From CAVIQK01 sp964613035 (lineage in GTDB: Bacteria; Bacillota; Clostridia; Christensenellales; DTU072), in the NCBI GenBank assembly GCA_964613035.1, contig CAZTFQ010000001.1, forward strand, positions 93,940 through 157,939: a stretch of 64,000 bases of DNA, given 5' to 3'. Made by a program: the position numbers and the translations under genes. This document shows, piece after piece, positions 1-8,780 of the stretch. The notes beneath the pieces were generated by a model, which saw nothing but the letters and a program-made list of their open reading frames with translations, had not been told where the DNA came from and ran no database searches. Position 1 is the stretch's first letter; every line of letters begins with the position of its first letter.

Positions 1-17
1 CGTTTTCGGGAGGCTTT

Positions 18-692
18 ATGAAAGTTTTAATTGTAGACGACGAGAGACAACTTACGGACGCGCTGGTCTGTTATCTTAATAAGAATAAAATCGACGCCGA
101 CGCGGTAGATAACGGCGAAGACGGTCTGTATTACGCGATGACGGGACTATACGACGTCATAGTGCTGGATATAATGTTGCCCAAGATGGACGGTTATCAG
201 GTGCTGTCCAAACTGCGCGCGGACGGCATTTCCACTCCGGTATTGTTTCTTTCCGCCAAGTCTACCACCGACGACCGTATCAAAGGGCTCAATACCGGTG
301 CGGACGATTATCTTGCCAAGCCTTTCGACCTAGGGGAACTACTGGCGAGAATTAAAGCTCTCTCCAGACGTAAGCAGGAATTCGTCGGCGACGAATTGAA
401 GTTTTCCGACATATCCGTATCTCGTAATACGTACGAGCTGAAAGTAGGTTCCAAGAGCGTCCTTTTAGGCGTTAAAGAGTTTTCTATATTAGAGCTGCTT
501 ATTCTGGAACAAAATCAGTTTTTGTCAAAAGACACCATTATAGAAAAAGTCTGGGGATACGATACCGACACCGACTACAACAACGTGGAAGTGTACGTGT
601 CCTTCCTCAGAAAAAAACTCGACGCGCTCGGCAGCTCCGTCGTGATTAAAGCTCACCGCGGCGTGGGATATAAGCTGGAGAACAAAGCTTGA
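18..692 (+). CDS. OmpR/PhoB-family response regulator
   Basis: Cytoplasmic DNA-binding response regulator of 224 residues, the normal length. The receiver domain (about 1-115) shows the acidic pair D7/D8, the phospho-acceptor D51 in VIVLDIMLP, S79 where Thr is usual, and K101 in AKPF. A winged-helix Trans_reg_C domain fills about 125-222 and ends in the typical RGVGYKL. GGGAGG lies seven bases before the ATG. Its stop overlaps the TTG start of the histidine kinase, so the two are translationally coupled partners. Only 17 bases precede the gene, so its promoter is outside the window. Target genes cannot be told from the sequence. Confidence 0.95.
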   Translation: MKVLIVDDERQLTDALVCYLNKNKIDADAVDNGEDGLYYAMTGLYDVIVLDIMLPKMDGYQVLSKLRADGISTPVLFLSAKSTTDDRIKGLNTGADDYLAKPFDLGELLARIKALSRRKQEFVGDELKFSDISVSRNTYELKVGSKSVLLGVKEFSILELLILEQNQFLSKDTIIEKVWGYDTDTDYNNVEVYVSFLRKKLDALGSSVVIKAHRGVGYKLENKA

Positions 693-1933
693 TAAGGCGT
701 ACGCGTGCAAAGATCGTTACCGTCACTATCAGCATAGTGATGATTTTCGAAGTCGCGATGATTAGTTTCGCGACTTTTCTACTGTACAACAACATAAAAA
801 AGGAATCCGTCGATTTCGTCCAGTCGACCGTGGCGTCGGCGGTTTCGATTATCACTCCGGAAGGCAACGTGCTGGTGCGCTTCGATCGCCCGGAAGGAGA
901 ACCGGAAGGAGAAATAGAACGGTTTAAGACGTTCGTCTCCGCGTATTATAACGGAGACGTGGCTTCTCCGTATAAAGAAATCGTCCAAAACAGTTCCGTA
1001 TACACCGACGAGGAAATAAAAAACATCAGTCTGACGTTGGTCGGTAAAAAGGACGGCAACGGAAAGATCGACGAGAGCTTCTATGCCAAGCGTACTCTGG
1101 ACAACGGAGTCGTCGTCATGGCTGTCATCGATTGCGAATCGGAATTGATGATGCTCGTCAACTTTATTCTCAGAGGACTCGCGGTGGCTATCGTGGGCAC
1201 GATATGCTTAAGTATGGTCGTCTGGTGGATATCTTATTTCGTAACCAAACCTCTCAAAGAATCCATCGAGAACGAGAAGCGTTTCATAAGCGATACCAGT
1301 CACGAACTGAAAACGCCTCTTACAATAATATCCGCCAATGCGGAACTGTTGGACGACAACGGCGGGAAAGAATGGATCGATAATATTAAGTTCCAGACCA
1401 AGAGAATGCAGAAGCTGGTCGGAGAGATGTTGGAGCTCTCCAGACTCGACGAAAACGCCGTCATAAGACGCAAGATTAAGCACCAACATTTCTCGCTGTC
1501 CGACGAAACTCTCGAGGTCGTTATGCCATTCGACCCGATCGCTTACGAAAAGCATATCGCTTTCGACTACGATATCGATAAGAATATATCTATCATATCA
1601 GACCCTGAAGACTATAAAAAAGTTCTCGGTGTGCTGGTGGAAAACGCCGTCAAATATACCGCGGGAGAGGTGCGTATAGCATTGAAAAAAAAGGGCAAGA
1701 GCTCGTATCTTTTGACCGTCTACAATTCCGGTTGCGGCATTAAGAACGAGGACAAGGCTAGAGTCTTCGAGAGATTCTATCGAAGCGACGCGTCCAGAGC
1801 AGGCACTACAGGCGGCTCGGGATTAGGACTCGCCATTGCCAAAGAACTCAGCGATAAAAACAATTGGAAATTGTCTATGTCGTGTCAGTACGACGTTTAT
1901 ACGGAATTCAGATTATTATTAAAATCGGAGTAA
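689..1933 (+). CDS. Sensor histidine kinase, partner of the OmpR-type regulator
   Basis: Membrane histidine kinase of 414 residues. Helix 1 (about 9-32) and helix 2 (about 162-184) flank an extracellular sensor of roughly 125 residues that I do not recognise. The HisKA motif SHELKTPLT carries the phospho-acceptor H205. The ATPase domain has the N-box VLVENAVKY, a G1-like NSGCGI (the usual Asp is not obvious) and the G2 box GGSGLGLAIAKEL, so it should be active. The start is TTG inside TTGA, overlapping the regulator stop by four bases; no ATG fits as well. Orthodox two-component pairing; the stimulus is unknown. Confidence 0.93.
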   Translation: MIRRTRAKIVTVTISIVMIFEVAMISFATFLLYNNIKKESVDFVQSTVASAVSIITPEGNVLVRFDRPEGEPEGEIERFKTFVSAYYNGDVASPYKEIVQNSSVYTDEEIKNISLTLVGKKDGNGKIDESFYAKRTLDNGVVVMAVIDCESELMMLVNFILRGLAVAIVGTICLSMVVWWISYFVTKPLKESIENEKRFISDTSHELKTPLTIISANAELLDDNGGKEWIDNIKFQTKRMQKLVGEMLELSRLDENAVIRRKIKHQHFSLSDETLEVVMPFDPIAYEKHIAFDYDIDKNISIISDPEDYKKVLGVLVENAVKYTAGEVRIALKKKGKSSYLLTVYNSGCGIKNEDKARVFERFYRSDASRAGTTGGSGLGLAIAKELSDKNNWKLSMSCQYDVYTEFRLLLKSE

Positions 1934-1963
1934 TTATATAGCGTATTACGCATACGTTATACT

Positions 1964-2797
1964 ATGGATTATATCGGACTCGTCAACGGGATACTCGGAC
2001 TGAAAAATATCGGTTCGGGTATCTTTTCTTTAGGGAAAAGTTACCTTAACCAAGACATTTGGTGTGTAAAAAGCGGCAACGGAGAACGTAAGGCGATCGT
2101 GGTTGGAGGCGTCCACGCGAGAGAATGGATAACGACTGCGCTAGTTGTCGCCCTTGCGAAAAGGGAGATGAAATTCGACAAAAATCGCACGGTGTATTTC
2201 GTGCCGTGTCTCAATCCCGACGGCGTAAGACTGGCGCTGGACGGAGCGGGATTCATCGCCGACGAAGAAAAAAGAAAATATCTTATAGACCTTAACGGCG
2301 GCGAAGATTTTTCTTTATTCAAAAGTAACGGTCGAGGAGTGGACGTCAACGTCAATTTTCCCGCTCGGTTCGGAGAGGGACGTAATAACGTGAGATATCC
2401 GTCCTCGGAAAATTATATCGGCGAGTATCCCGCATCGGAAATGGAAACTCGCGCCTTAATGAGACTCACCGAAAGAGTTTCGCCGGATTTTACGATTGCC
2501 TATCACTCCAAGGGTGAAGTAGTATATTACGGCTGGGAAGAGGACGAAGTTTTGACCGAGAGAGAACGCCCGTCGGCGGAACGCGCCGCAGGGCTGCTCG
2601 GGTACGCCGCGGAAGTCGCCGAGGATAGTTGCGGCGGATATAAAGACTGGTGTTTAACAGCGCTCGGCATTCCGTCGTTGACCGTCGAGGTAGGCAGCGA
2701 CGCGCGTCCTCATCCGATTACCGAGGAAGAGCTCCCGATAATATTCGAGAAAAACAAGCTCCTCCTCGATTTGATGTTCGGCGACCTTCGGTTATAA
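1964..2797 (+). CDS. M14-family zinc carboxypeptidase
   Basis: Zinc metallopeptidase of 277 residues with no signal peptide, so probably cytoplasmic. Zinc ligands H51 and E54 lie in VHAREW and H181 in AYHSKGE; the catalytic Glu is E242 in SLTVEVG. The substrate-binding segment reads GVDVNVNF, where classical carboxypeptidases have Asn-Arg-Asn, so Val replaces the carboxylate-binding Arg. This fits the branch that cuts gamma-D-glutamyl-diaminopimelate or related peptidoglycan peptides rather than ordinary C-termini, but that is inference. It starts 30 bases after the kinase with no clear ribosome site. It converges on the membrane protein at 2802-3425, with four bases between stops. Confidence 0.88.
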   Translation: MDYIGLVNGILGLKNIGSGIFSLGKSYLNQDIWCVKSGNGERKAIVVGGVHAREWITTALVVALAKREMKFDKNRTVYFVPCLNPDGVRLALDGAGFIADEEKRKYLIDLNGGEDFSLFKSNGRGVDVNVNFPARFGEGRNNVRYPSSENYIGEYPASEMETRALMRLTERVSPDFTIAYHSKGEVVYYGWEEDEVLTERERPSAERAAGLLGYAAEVAEDSCGGYKDWCLTALGIPSLTVEVGSDARPHPITEEELPIIFEKNKLLLDLMFGDLRL

Positions 2798-2801
2798 GAG
2801 G

Positions 2802-3425
2802 TCAGTCTTCCAGTCTGCCCGCTTCGAAGTAGTACGCCGCTTTAGAGGGGCGCTTCGGTACGAATATTTTTACCAGCACGTACAGGACCAGTGCGAATCC
2901 GCCCGCGATGACTGCAGACGAGAATGCGGGTTCCAGGCTTATTCCGCCCGTGCCGATAGACGCCAGTACGTGAGCTCCGAACATCGACACCACGCCCGAG
3001 ACGAAACCGTATTTCGCGTTTCTGGTAAAAAGGAACGCGATCAGTCCCGCGACCAGCGCGTATACCCAGTTGACGTCGCTCCACATCGTCTCGCCGCTGA
3101 ACATATACGCGATTCGCGTTACGCCGTAGGTTATGCCCGTTAAAATTACGGTGAGAAGAAGAGCGAAGACTTTATTGACGCCTTTTCCGCCGATGAGGTG
3201 GAGTGCCAGCGCGCCGACCAGCAGTATCATAGTGCCTATTCTGAAACTGAATCCGCCCCATACGACGGTAGGTATGAAGTCCAGCCCGATGACTAGCGCG
3301 ACGAAGCCCGCCAGAATCCATTCGTTGATTCGGAAATCTTTTTTCGCGTCCTTGAAAACTCCGACCAGAGTAAGCAGAGCTATCGCTCCCAGTACGGAAA
3401 ATCCGACGATATAATTTGTACTCAT
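2802..3425 (-). CDS. Multi-spanning membrane protein of unknown function
   Basis: A 207-residue hydrophobic protein with about six or seven predicted membrane helices separated by very short loops and a basic C-terminal tail (VPKRPSK). AGGAG stands just before the ATG on the minus strand, which supports the start. I do not recognise a family with confidence, and no catalytic or metal motif stands out. It is transcribed alone, divergent from the tRNA-synthetase operon, and ends four bases from the M14 peptidase stop. Confidence 0.75.
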   Translation of the reverse strand: MSTNYIVGFSVLGAIALLTLVGVFKDAKKDFRINEWILAGFVALVIGLDFIPTVVWGGFSFRIGTMILLVGALALHLIGGKGVNKVFALLLTVILTGITYGVTRIAYMFSGETMWSDVNWVYALVAGLIAFLFTRNAKYGFVSGVVSMFGAHVLASIGTGGISLEPAFSSAVIAGGFALVLYVLVKIFVPKRPSKAAYYFEAGRLED

Positions 3426-3525
3426 AATATTTCTCCTATGCCGCTAGTATCCGCATTTAGAGAATTTTTATACCCGTTTTTAGACAATTCTGCCTTTTGA
3501 CGTCTTTCGGATATTATTTATGCGC

Positions 3526-3554
3526 TTTACAATCGCGCGCAGAATGTTTATAAT
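3526..3554 (+). promoter_or_regulatory. Sigma-A promoter of the synthetase operon
   Basis: TTTACA (3526-3531), 17 bases, TATAAT (3549-3554). The expected transcript starts near 3561, leaving a leader of about 35 bases before the AspRS ATG. That is too short for a T-box, so no tRNA-sensing leader controls this operon. Confidence 0.8.
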
Positions 3555-3595
3555 AATATTTAATTTAAGCATCACATATGCACACGAGGTTATTT

Positions 3596-4945
3596 ATGGA
3601 ATTTTTAGATTTGACTCAAGACAAAGTTTACGACGAAACCGAGCCTCTGTATAACCGTATTCTCAACGGCGAAGTAGAAGAGGGCGAGCTCATAACGGTT
3701 AAGGGCGCTATTCACTCCTTAAGAAATAAGGGCGGAGACGCGTTCATCGTAATAAGAACCGCAAGACATACGTTGCAATTCTATTGGGAACAGGGCAAAG
3801 CCAATTTCGAGGCAGCCGACCTTAAAGAAGGCGATTCCGTCGTCATGAGCGGACGTATCAGGAAGAGCGAATATTCCCGTATCGGTTACGATATCGATTG
3901 CGTGGACGTCAATGTCCTTTCTTCTCCTTCCGACGTGCCGCCGTTTTCTATAGGCAAGAGAGAGATAAAAGCGTCCTTTGACACCATTCTCGATTATCGC
4001 CCCATATCCATGCGCCACCCCAAGGAGAGAGCCTATATCAAGCTGGTAGAAGGCGTTATGCGCGGAATGACCGAGTGGCTGTACAAAAACAACTTCACTC
4101 AGATTATCCCCCCGAAGATCGTCGCCGCAGGCGCGGAAGGCGGAGCCGATATGTTCGAGCTGGATTACTTCGGTAAAAAAGCCTACCTTGCGCAGAGCCC
4201 TCAGTTTTATAAACAAATGATGGTCGGAGTCTACGAGAGAGTCTTTACCGTCAGCCCCGTCTTCAGAGCGGAAAAGCACCGTACTTCGAGACACATCAAC
4301 GAGTTTATGGGAATAGACCTCGAGATGGGCTATATCGACAGCTTCTACGACGTCTGCGAGGCGGAAGCGAGAGCTTTGAGATATACTTTCGACCTCATCA
4401 ACAGAGAATATAAGAACGAGCTGGAAATCATCGGCGCTGATCCTCTTCCGTCTTTCGACAAAGTGCCTTACGTCCGTTTCGACGACGCCAAGCGTATGGT
4501 AAAAGAAAAGTACGGCAGAGAATTCAGAAGCGAGTACGACCTCGAGCCGGAAGAAGAGAAGCTCGTCGGAAAGCTCTTCAAGGAAGAATACGGCTCGGAA
4601 TTGGTTTTCGTAACCCATTATCCGTCCAAAAAACGTCCTTTCTACGCTATGGACGATCCGTCCGATCCTAGATATACGCTTTCCTTCGACCTTCTTCTCA
4701 ACGGTACGGAAATTACTACCGGCGGTCAGCGTATCCACGATTACGAGATGCAGGTCAATAAGATGAAAGACAGGGGTATGAATCCGGACGACTTCGCCTC
4801 GTATCTGATGATTCATAAGTACGGTATGCCCCCGCACGGCGGACTGGGTATAGGCGTCGAGAGACTGGCGATGAAACTTTTCAACGTAGACAACATCCGT
4901 ACGGTCACGCTCTTCCCGAGAGATACCGAGAGACTGGAGCCTTAA
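3596..4945 (+). CDS. aspS: Aspartyl-tRNA synthetase, archaeal/eukaryal type (AspRS2)
   Basis: Class IIb synthetase charging tRNA-Asp, and in this subfamily often tRNA-Asn too. From the ATG at 3596 it is 449 residues, far shorter than the roughly 590 of bacterial AspRS, and it lacks the GAD insertion. An N-terminal OB-fold anticodon domain (about 25-110) precedes the catalytic core. Motif 2 reads FRAEKHRTSRHINEF and motif 3 GIGVERLAMKLF, and the protein ends FPRDTERLEP like archaeal AspRS. I prefer 3596 over the in-frame ATG at 3578 because GAGG lies six bases upstream. First gene of an operon with asnS and leuS. Discriminating or not cannot be read from sequence alone. Confidence 0.88.
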   Translation: MEFLDLTQDKVYDETEPLYNRILNGEVEEGELITVKGAIHSLRNKGGDAFIVIRTARHTLQFYWEQGKANFEAADLKEGDSVVMSGRIRKSEYSRIGYDIDCVDVNVLSSPSDVPPFSIGKREIKASFDTILDYRPISMRHPKERAYIKLVEGVMRGMTEWLYKNNFTQIIPPKIVAAGAEGGADMFELDYFGKKAYLAQSPQFYKQMMVGVYERVFTVSPVFRAEKHRTSRHINEFMGIDLEMGYIDSFYDVCEAEARALRYTFDLINREYKNELEIIGADPLPSFDKVPYVRFDDAKRMVKEKYGREFRSEYDLEPEEEKLVGKLFKEEYGSELVFVTHYPSKKRPFYAMDDPSDPRYTLSFDLLLNGTEITTGGQRIHDYEMQVNKMKDRGMNPDDFASYLMIHKYGMPPHGGLGIGVERLAMKLFNVDNIRTVTLFPRDTERLEP

Positions 4946-4957
4946 CAAGGAGGAATT

Positions 4958-6322
4958 ATGCAACATCTAGACATCAAGCAAGTCTTGTCCGACAGAACCC
5001 TTATCGGGTCGGAAATTACCGTTTGCGGCTGGATAAGAACCGCAAGAGACAGCAAAAACGTGCTCTTCTACGAGCTCAACGACGGTACTTCTCTTAAGAA
5101 TCTTCAAGTCGTGTTTGAGAAGGAATCTTTCTCGGATATCGCAGTGGCTTCCGCTCAAAAACTCGGCGCGGCGGTCCTTGTGCAAGGACTTCTAAAAGAG
5201 GGCTTCGGCACGCAGGCGGTGGAATTATCCGCAACGGGACTCAAAGTGCTCGGCGAATGCCCCGAGAGTTATCCTCTCCAGAAAAAACGTCATACCCTCG
5301 AGTATCTCCGTACGATAGCTCACTTAAGAGGTCGTACCAATACGTTCTCGGCGGTGTTCAGAGTAAGAAGCGTCCTCTCTATGGCAATACACGAATTTTT
5401 CCAGTCGAGAGGATTTGTCTATACCAATACCCCCATTATTACGGGTAGCGATTGCGAGGGCGCGGGAGAGATGTTCCGCGTAACCACGCTGGCTCCGGAA
5501 CAGAAGGACTTCAAAGAAGATTTCTTCGGTAAGAAGGCGGGGCTCACCGTCTCTGGACAGTTGGAAGGAGAAGCCATGGCAATGGCTCTAGGGAAAATTT
5601 ATACCTTCGGTCCGACTTTCAGAGCCGAGCGCAGCAACACCCCTCGTCACGCGGCGGAATTTTGGATGATAGAGCCGGAAGTAGCCTTTGCCGACCTATA
5701 CGACATCATCGGACTCGCTCGCGATATGGTCAAGTACATCATTAAGCGTACTATGGAGCGTTGCCCCGACGAAATGGACTTTTTCGAGAAGCATTACGAG
5801 CAGGGACTTAAGGCGAAGCTTCAGAACGTCGTCGACAGCGACTTTGTCGTGCTGGAATACACCAAGGCTATCGAGATACTGGAAAAGAGTGGCAAAAAGT
5901 TCGACTATCCCGTATCTTGGGGCGTCGATCTGCAGACCGAGCACGAAAGATATATCGTCGACGAGGTCTATAAGTGTCCCGTGTTCGTCGTCAATTATCC
6001 TAAGGAAATCAAGTCCTTCTATATGAAGCTCAATCCCGACGGCAAAACGGTGGCGGCAAGCGACCTCCTCGTACCCGGCGTGGGTGAGATTATCGGCGGC
6101 AGTCAGAGAGAGGACAACTATGACCTTCTCAACGCTCGTATAGAAGAGCTGGGCATCAACGCGCAGGATTACTGGTGGTATATGGAACTCCGCCGCTTCG
6201 GCTCCGCGCCCCACTCGGGCTTCGGACTGGGGCTGGAGAGAATGATTATGTATGTTACCGGTATGTCCAACATCAGAGACGTGGAACTCTTCCCTCGTAC
6301 GACGGGAAATTTGGAATTTTAA
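4958..6322 (+). CDS. asnS: Asparaginyl-tRNA synthetase
   Basis: Class IIb enzyme of 454 residues that charges tRNA-Asn directly. The N-terminal OB-fold contains CGWIRTARDSKNV. The catalytic domain has the AsnRS-typical YLRTIAHLRGRTN and SDCEGAGEMF, motif 2 as FRAERSNTPRHAAEF, motif 3 as GFGLGLERMIMY, and the usual AsnRS ending FPRTTGNLEF. AAGGAGG lies just upstream of the ATG. It follows aspS by 12 bases. Together with the glnS at 55402 it indicates direct charging of both amide amino acids. Confidence 0.95.
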   Translation: MQHLDIKQVLSDRTLIGSEITVCGWIRTARDSKNVLFYELNDGTSLKNLQVVFEKESFSDIAVASAQKLGAAVLVQGLLKEGFGTQAVELSATGLKVLGECPESYPLQKKRHTLEYLRTIAHLRGRTNTFSAVFRVRSVLSMAIHEFFQSRGFVYTNTPIITGSDCEGAGEMFRVTTLAPEQKDFKEDFFGKKAGLTVSGQLEGEAMAMALGKIYTFGPTFRAERSNTPRHAAEFWMIEPEVAFADLYDIIGLARDMVKYIIKRTMERCPDEMDFFEKHYEQGLKAKLQNVVDSDFVVLEYTKAIEILEKSGKKFDYPVSWGVDLQTEHERYIVDEVYKCPVFVVNYPKEIKSFYMKLNPDGKTVAASDLLVPGVGEIIGGSQREDNYDLLNARIEELGINAQDYWWYMELRRFGSAPHSGFGLGLERMIMYVTGMSNIRDVELFPRTTGNLEF

Positions 6323-6326
6323 GACT

Positions 6327-8720
6327 ATGAAGAATTATAATCCGAAAGAAATAGAAAAAAAGTGGCAAAAGTATTGGCAGGACAGTCATGCTTTCGAGGC
6401 GAAAGAGGATAAAACCAAACCTAAGTTTTACGGTCTGGTGGAATTCCCCTATCCGTCGGGCAACGGTCTCCACGTAGGTCATATAAGAGCGTTTTCCGGA
6501 ATGGAATTTTTAGCGAGAAAGAGAAGGATGGAAGGATATTCCGTTCTTTTCCCGATAGGATACGACGCATTCGGACTTCCTACCGAGAACTACGCCATCA
6601 AGACCGGCATTCACCCCAGAGTAGCCACCGACCGCAATATCGAGAAGTTTAAGTCTCAGCTGGAGTCGGTAGGATATTCCTTCGACTATTCTCGCACGAT
6701 AGACACCACCGACCCCGATTATTATCGCTGGACTCAGTGGATATTCATTCAGCTGTTCAAAAAGGGACTCGCGTATAAGTCGAAAACGCTTGTCAACTTC
6801 TGTCCCACGTGTAACGTCGTCCTTGCCAACGAAGAGAGCCAGGGCGGCGTCTGCGACCGCTGCGGAAGCGAAGTCGTCCAGAAAGAAAAGGACGTATGGT
6901 TCTTAAAAATAAGAGAATATGCCGACAGATTGTTAAAAAACCTCGACGGACTTGATTTTCCCGAGAGAATTAAGACCGAGCAGTCCAACTGGATCGGCAG
7001 ATCCGAGGGAGCCGAAGTCGACTTCGTCCTGACCGACGGGAAAAGAGAAGAAAAACTCACCGTCTACACCACTCGTTGCGATACGCTCTACGGGGTCACG
7101 TTCCTCGTTATGGCGCCCGAGCACGCCGCCGTGGACAGATTCCGCGACAGCATAACCAACGCGGAAGAGGTAGAGAAATACAGAAAAGAAGCCAAACTCA
7201 AAAAAGAATTCGACCGTATTTTCATGAACAAGGATAAGACCGGCGTGAAACTCGAGGGAGTGGAAGCCGTCAATCCCGTCACCGGCAAGAGATTACCCGT
7301 ATTCATCGCTGATTACGTTATGACCGGTTACGGCACGGGCGCCATTATGGCGGTACCCGCGCACGACGAGCGCGACTATGCTTTTGCCAAGAAATTCGGT
7401 CTCCCTATTATCGAGGTCATCGAGGGCGGCGATATAGAAAAAGAAGCCTACGTCTCTAAAGACGGCGGCAAGCTTATCAACAGCGATATCCTCAACGGAC
7501 TCTCGGTAAAAGACGCCATTAAGAAGATGAAGTCTTATCTGGAAGAAAAGGGCGTCGGCAGAGCCAAAGTGGATTTTAAAATGAAAGACTGGGCGTTTAA
7601 CAGACAGCGCTACTGGGGAGAGCCTATCCCGATCGTCAATTGCCCCCATTGCGGACAGGTCCCCGTACCCGAGTCCGAGCTTCCGTTGAGACTTCCCGAT
7701 ATCAAAGACTTCAAACCGTCTACGGACGGCGAAAGTCCTCTTGCGGGAGTGGAAGAATGGGTCAATTGCAAGTGCCCCGTCTGCGGTGCTCCCGCCAAGA
7801 GAGAGACCGATACTATGCCTCAATGGGCAGGCTCGTCGTGGTACTTCCTCCGTTATATGTCCCCCGATTGTAGCGACGCTCTCGTAGACGAAGAAGCGTA
7901 CAAATATTGGGGACAGGTAGACTGGTACAACGGCGGTATGGAGCACGTCACCAGACACTTGATATATTCCAGATTTTGGAATATGTTCTTGTACGATATA
8001 GGTGTCGTAGACCACGAAGAACCGTACAAAAAGCGTTCCGCCCAGGGGCTCATCCTCGGCGAGGACGGAGAAAAAATGTCTAAGTCCAGAGGCAACGTCG
8101 TCAATCCCGACGACGTCGTGGAAGAATACGGCGCGGATACGCTGAGAGTGTTCATATCCTTCATAGGCGACTACGGTCAGCCCGCTCCCTGGTCTACCGA
8201 CGGACTGAAAGGTTCCTGGAGATTCCTCAACAGAGTGTGGAATATGTCGGGGCTCATTAAGGATAATTGCGATACGAGAGACCTCAATCTGGACGTTTTG
8301 ATAAAGGGCGTTTCCGAGGACTACGAAGCGCTCAAGTTCAATACGGCTATTGCTAAACTCATGACCGTTATCAACGTTATCTACAACAGAGGCTCGGCGT
8401 CAAAGAAAGAAGTTTCGACTATACTTAAGCTCCTATACCCCATAGCTCCGCATATGACGGAAGAGATGTATGCCGATATCAACGGCGGCGAAATACTTTC
8501 CGAGAGCTCGTGGCCCACCTACGACGAAACTAAACTTGTCTCCGATACGATAGAACTTCCCGTCCAGATAATGGGTAGAGTCAAAGGAAGAATTACGGTT
8601 TCCCGTAACGCCGACGAGGACGAGATATACTCCGCTATAGAAAAAATCGGTCTCGCAGACAGAAGTAGCGTGAAAAAACTCATTTACGTTAAAGGTAAGA
8701 TAGTAAACATAATATTATAA
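6327..8720 (+). CDS. leuS: Leucyl-tRNA synthetase
   Basis: Class Ia synthetase of 797 residues, the normal bacterial length, counted from the ATG at 6327 (MKNYNPKEIEKKWQKYW). The nucleotide site shows HVGH in place of HIGH and KMSKS in GEKMSKSRGN. A four-cysteine zinc module lies near 155-180 (CPTC...CDRC). The CP1 editing domain has TTRCDTLYG, where most LeuRS have TRPDT, and the conserved GTGAIMAVPAHDERD, so proofreading is probably intact. The start is four bases after the asnS stop with no good ribosome site, so translational coupling is likely. A strong terminator follows. Confidence 0.95.
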   Translation: MKNYNPKEIEKKWQKYWQDSHAFEAKEDKTKPKFYGLVEFPYPSGNGLHVGHIRAFSGMEFLARKRRMEGYSVLFPIGYDAFGLPTENYAIKTGIHPRVATDRNIEKFKSQLESVGYSFDYSRTIDTTDPDYYRWTQWIFIQLFKKGLAYKSKTLVNFCPTCNVVLANEESQGGVCDRCGSEVVQKEKDVWFLKIREYADRLLKNLDGLDFPERIKTEQSNWIGRSEGAEVDFVLTDGKREEKLTVYTTRCDTLYGVTFLVMAPEHAAVDRFRDSITNAEEVEKYRKEAKLKKEFDRIFMNKDKTGVKLEGVEAVNPVTGKRLPVFIADYVMTGYGTGAIMAVPAHDERDYAFAKKFGLPIIEVIEGGDIEKEAYVSKDGGKLINSDILNGLSVKDAIKKMKSYLEEKGVGRAKVDFKMKDWAFNRQRYWGEPIPIVNCPHCGQVPVPESELPLRLPDIKDFKPSTDGESPLAGVEEWVNCKCPVCGAPAKRETDTMPQWAGSSWYFLRYMSPDCSDALVDEEAYKYWGQVDWYNGGMEHVTRHLIYSRFWNMFLYDIGVVDHEEPYKKRSAQGLILGEDGEKMSKSRGNVVNPDDVVEEYGADTLRVFISFIGDYGQPAPWSTDGLKGSWRFLNRVWNMSGLIKDNCDTRDLNLDVLIKGVSEDYEALKFNTAIAKLMTVINVIYNRGSASKKEVSTILKLLYPIAPHMTEEMYADINGGEILSESSWPTYDETKLVSDTIELPVQIMGRVKGRITVSRNADEDEIYSAIEKIGLADRSSVKKLIYVKGKIVNIIL

Positions 8721-8733
8721 TGTGATCGACTTC

Positions 8734-8768
8734 GGCGCTCGCTTCTTGAAAAGAACGAGCGCCTTTTT
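8734..8768 (+). terminator. Rho-independent terminator after leuS
   Basis: GGCGCTCG (8734-8741) pairs with CGAGCGCC (8756-8763), extended by TTCTT/AAGAA inside, and is followed by T5. It separates the synthetase operon from the lipoprotein that starts 13 bases later. Confidence 0.85.
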
Positions 8769-8780
8769 AAGGAGAAGGCC

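Noticed and set aside
3555..3595. Possible T-box leader before the synthetase operon
   Set aside because: The promoter leaves only about 35 bases of leader, with no room for specifier and antiterminator stems.
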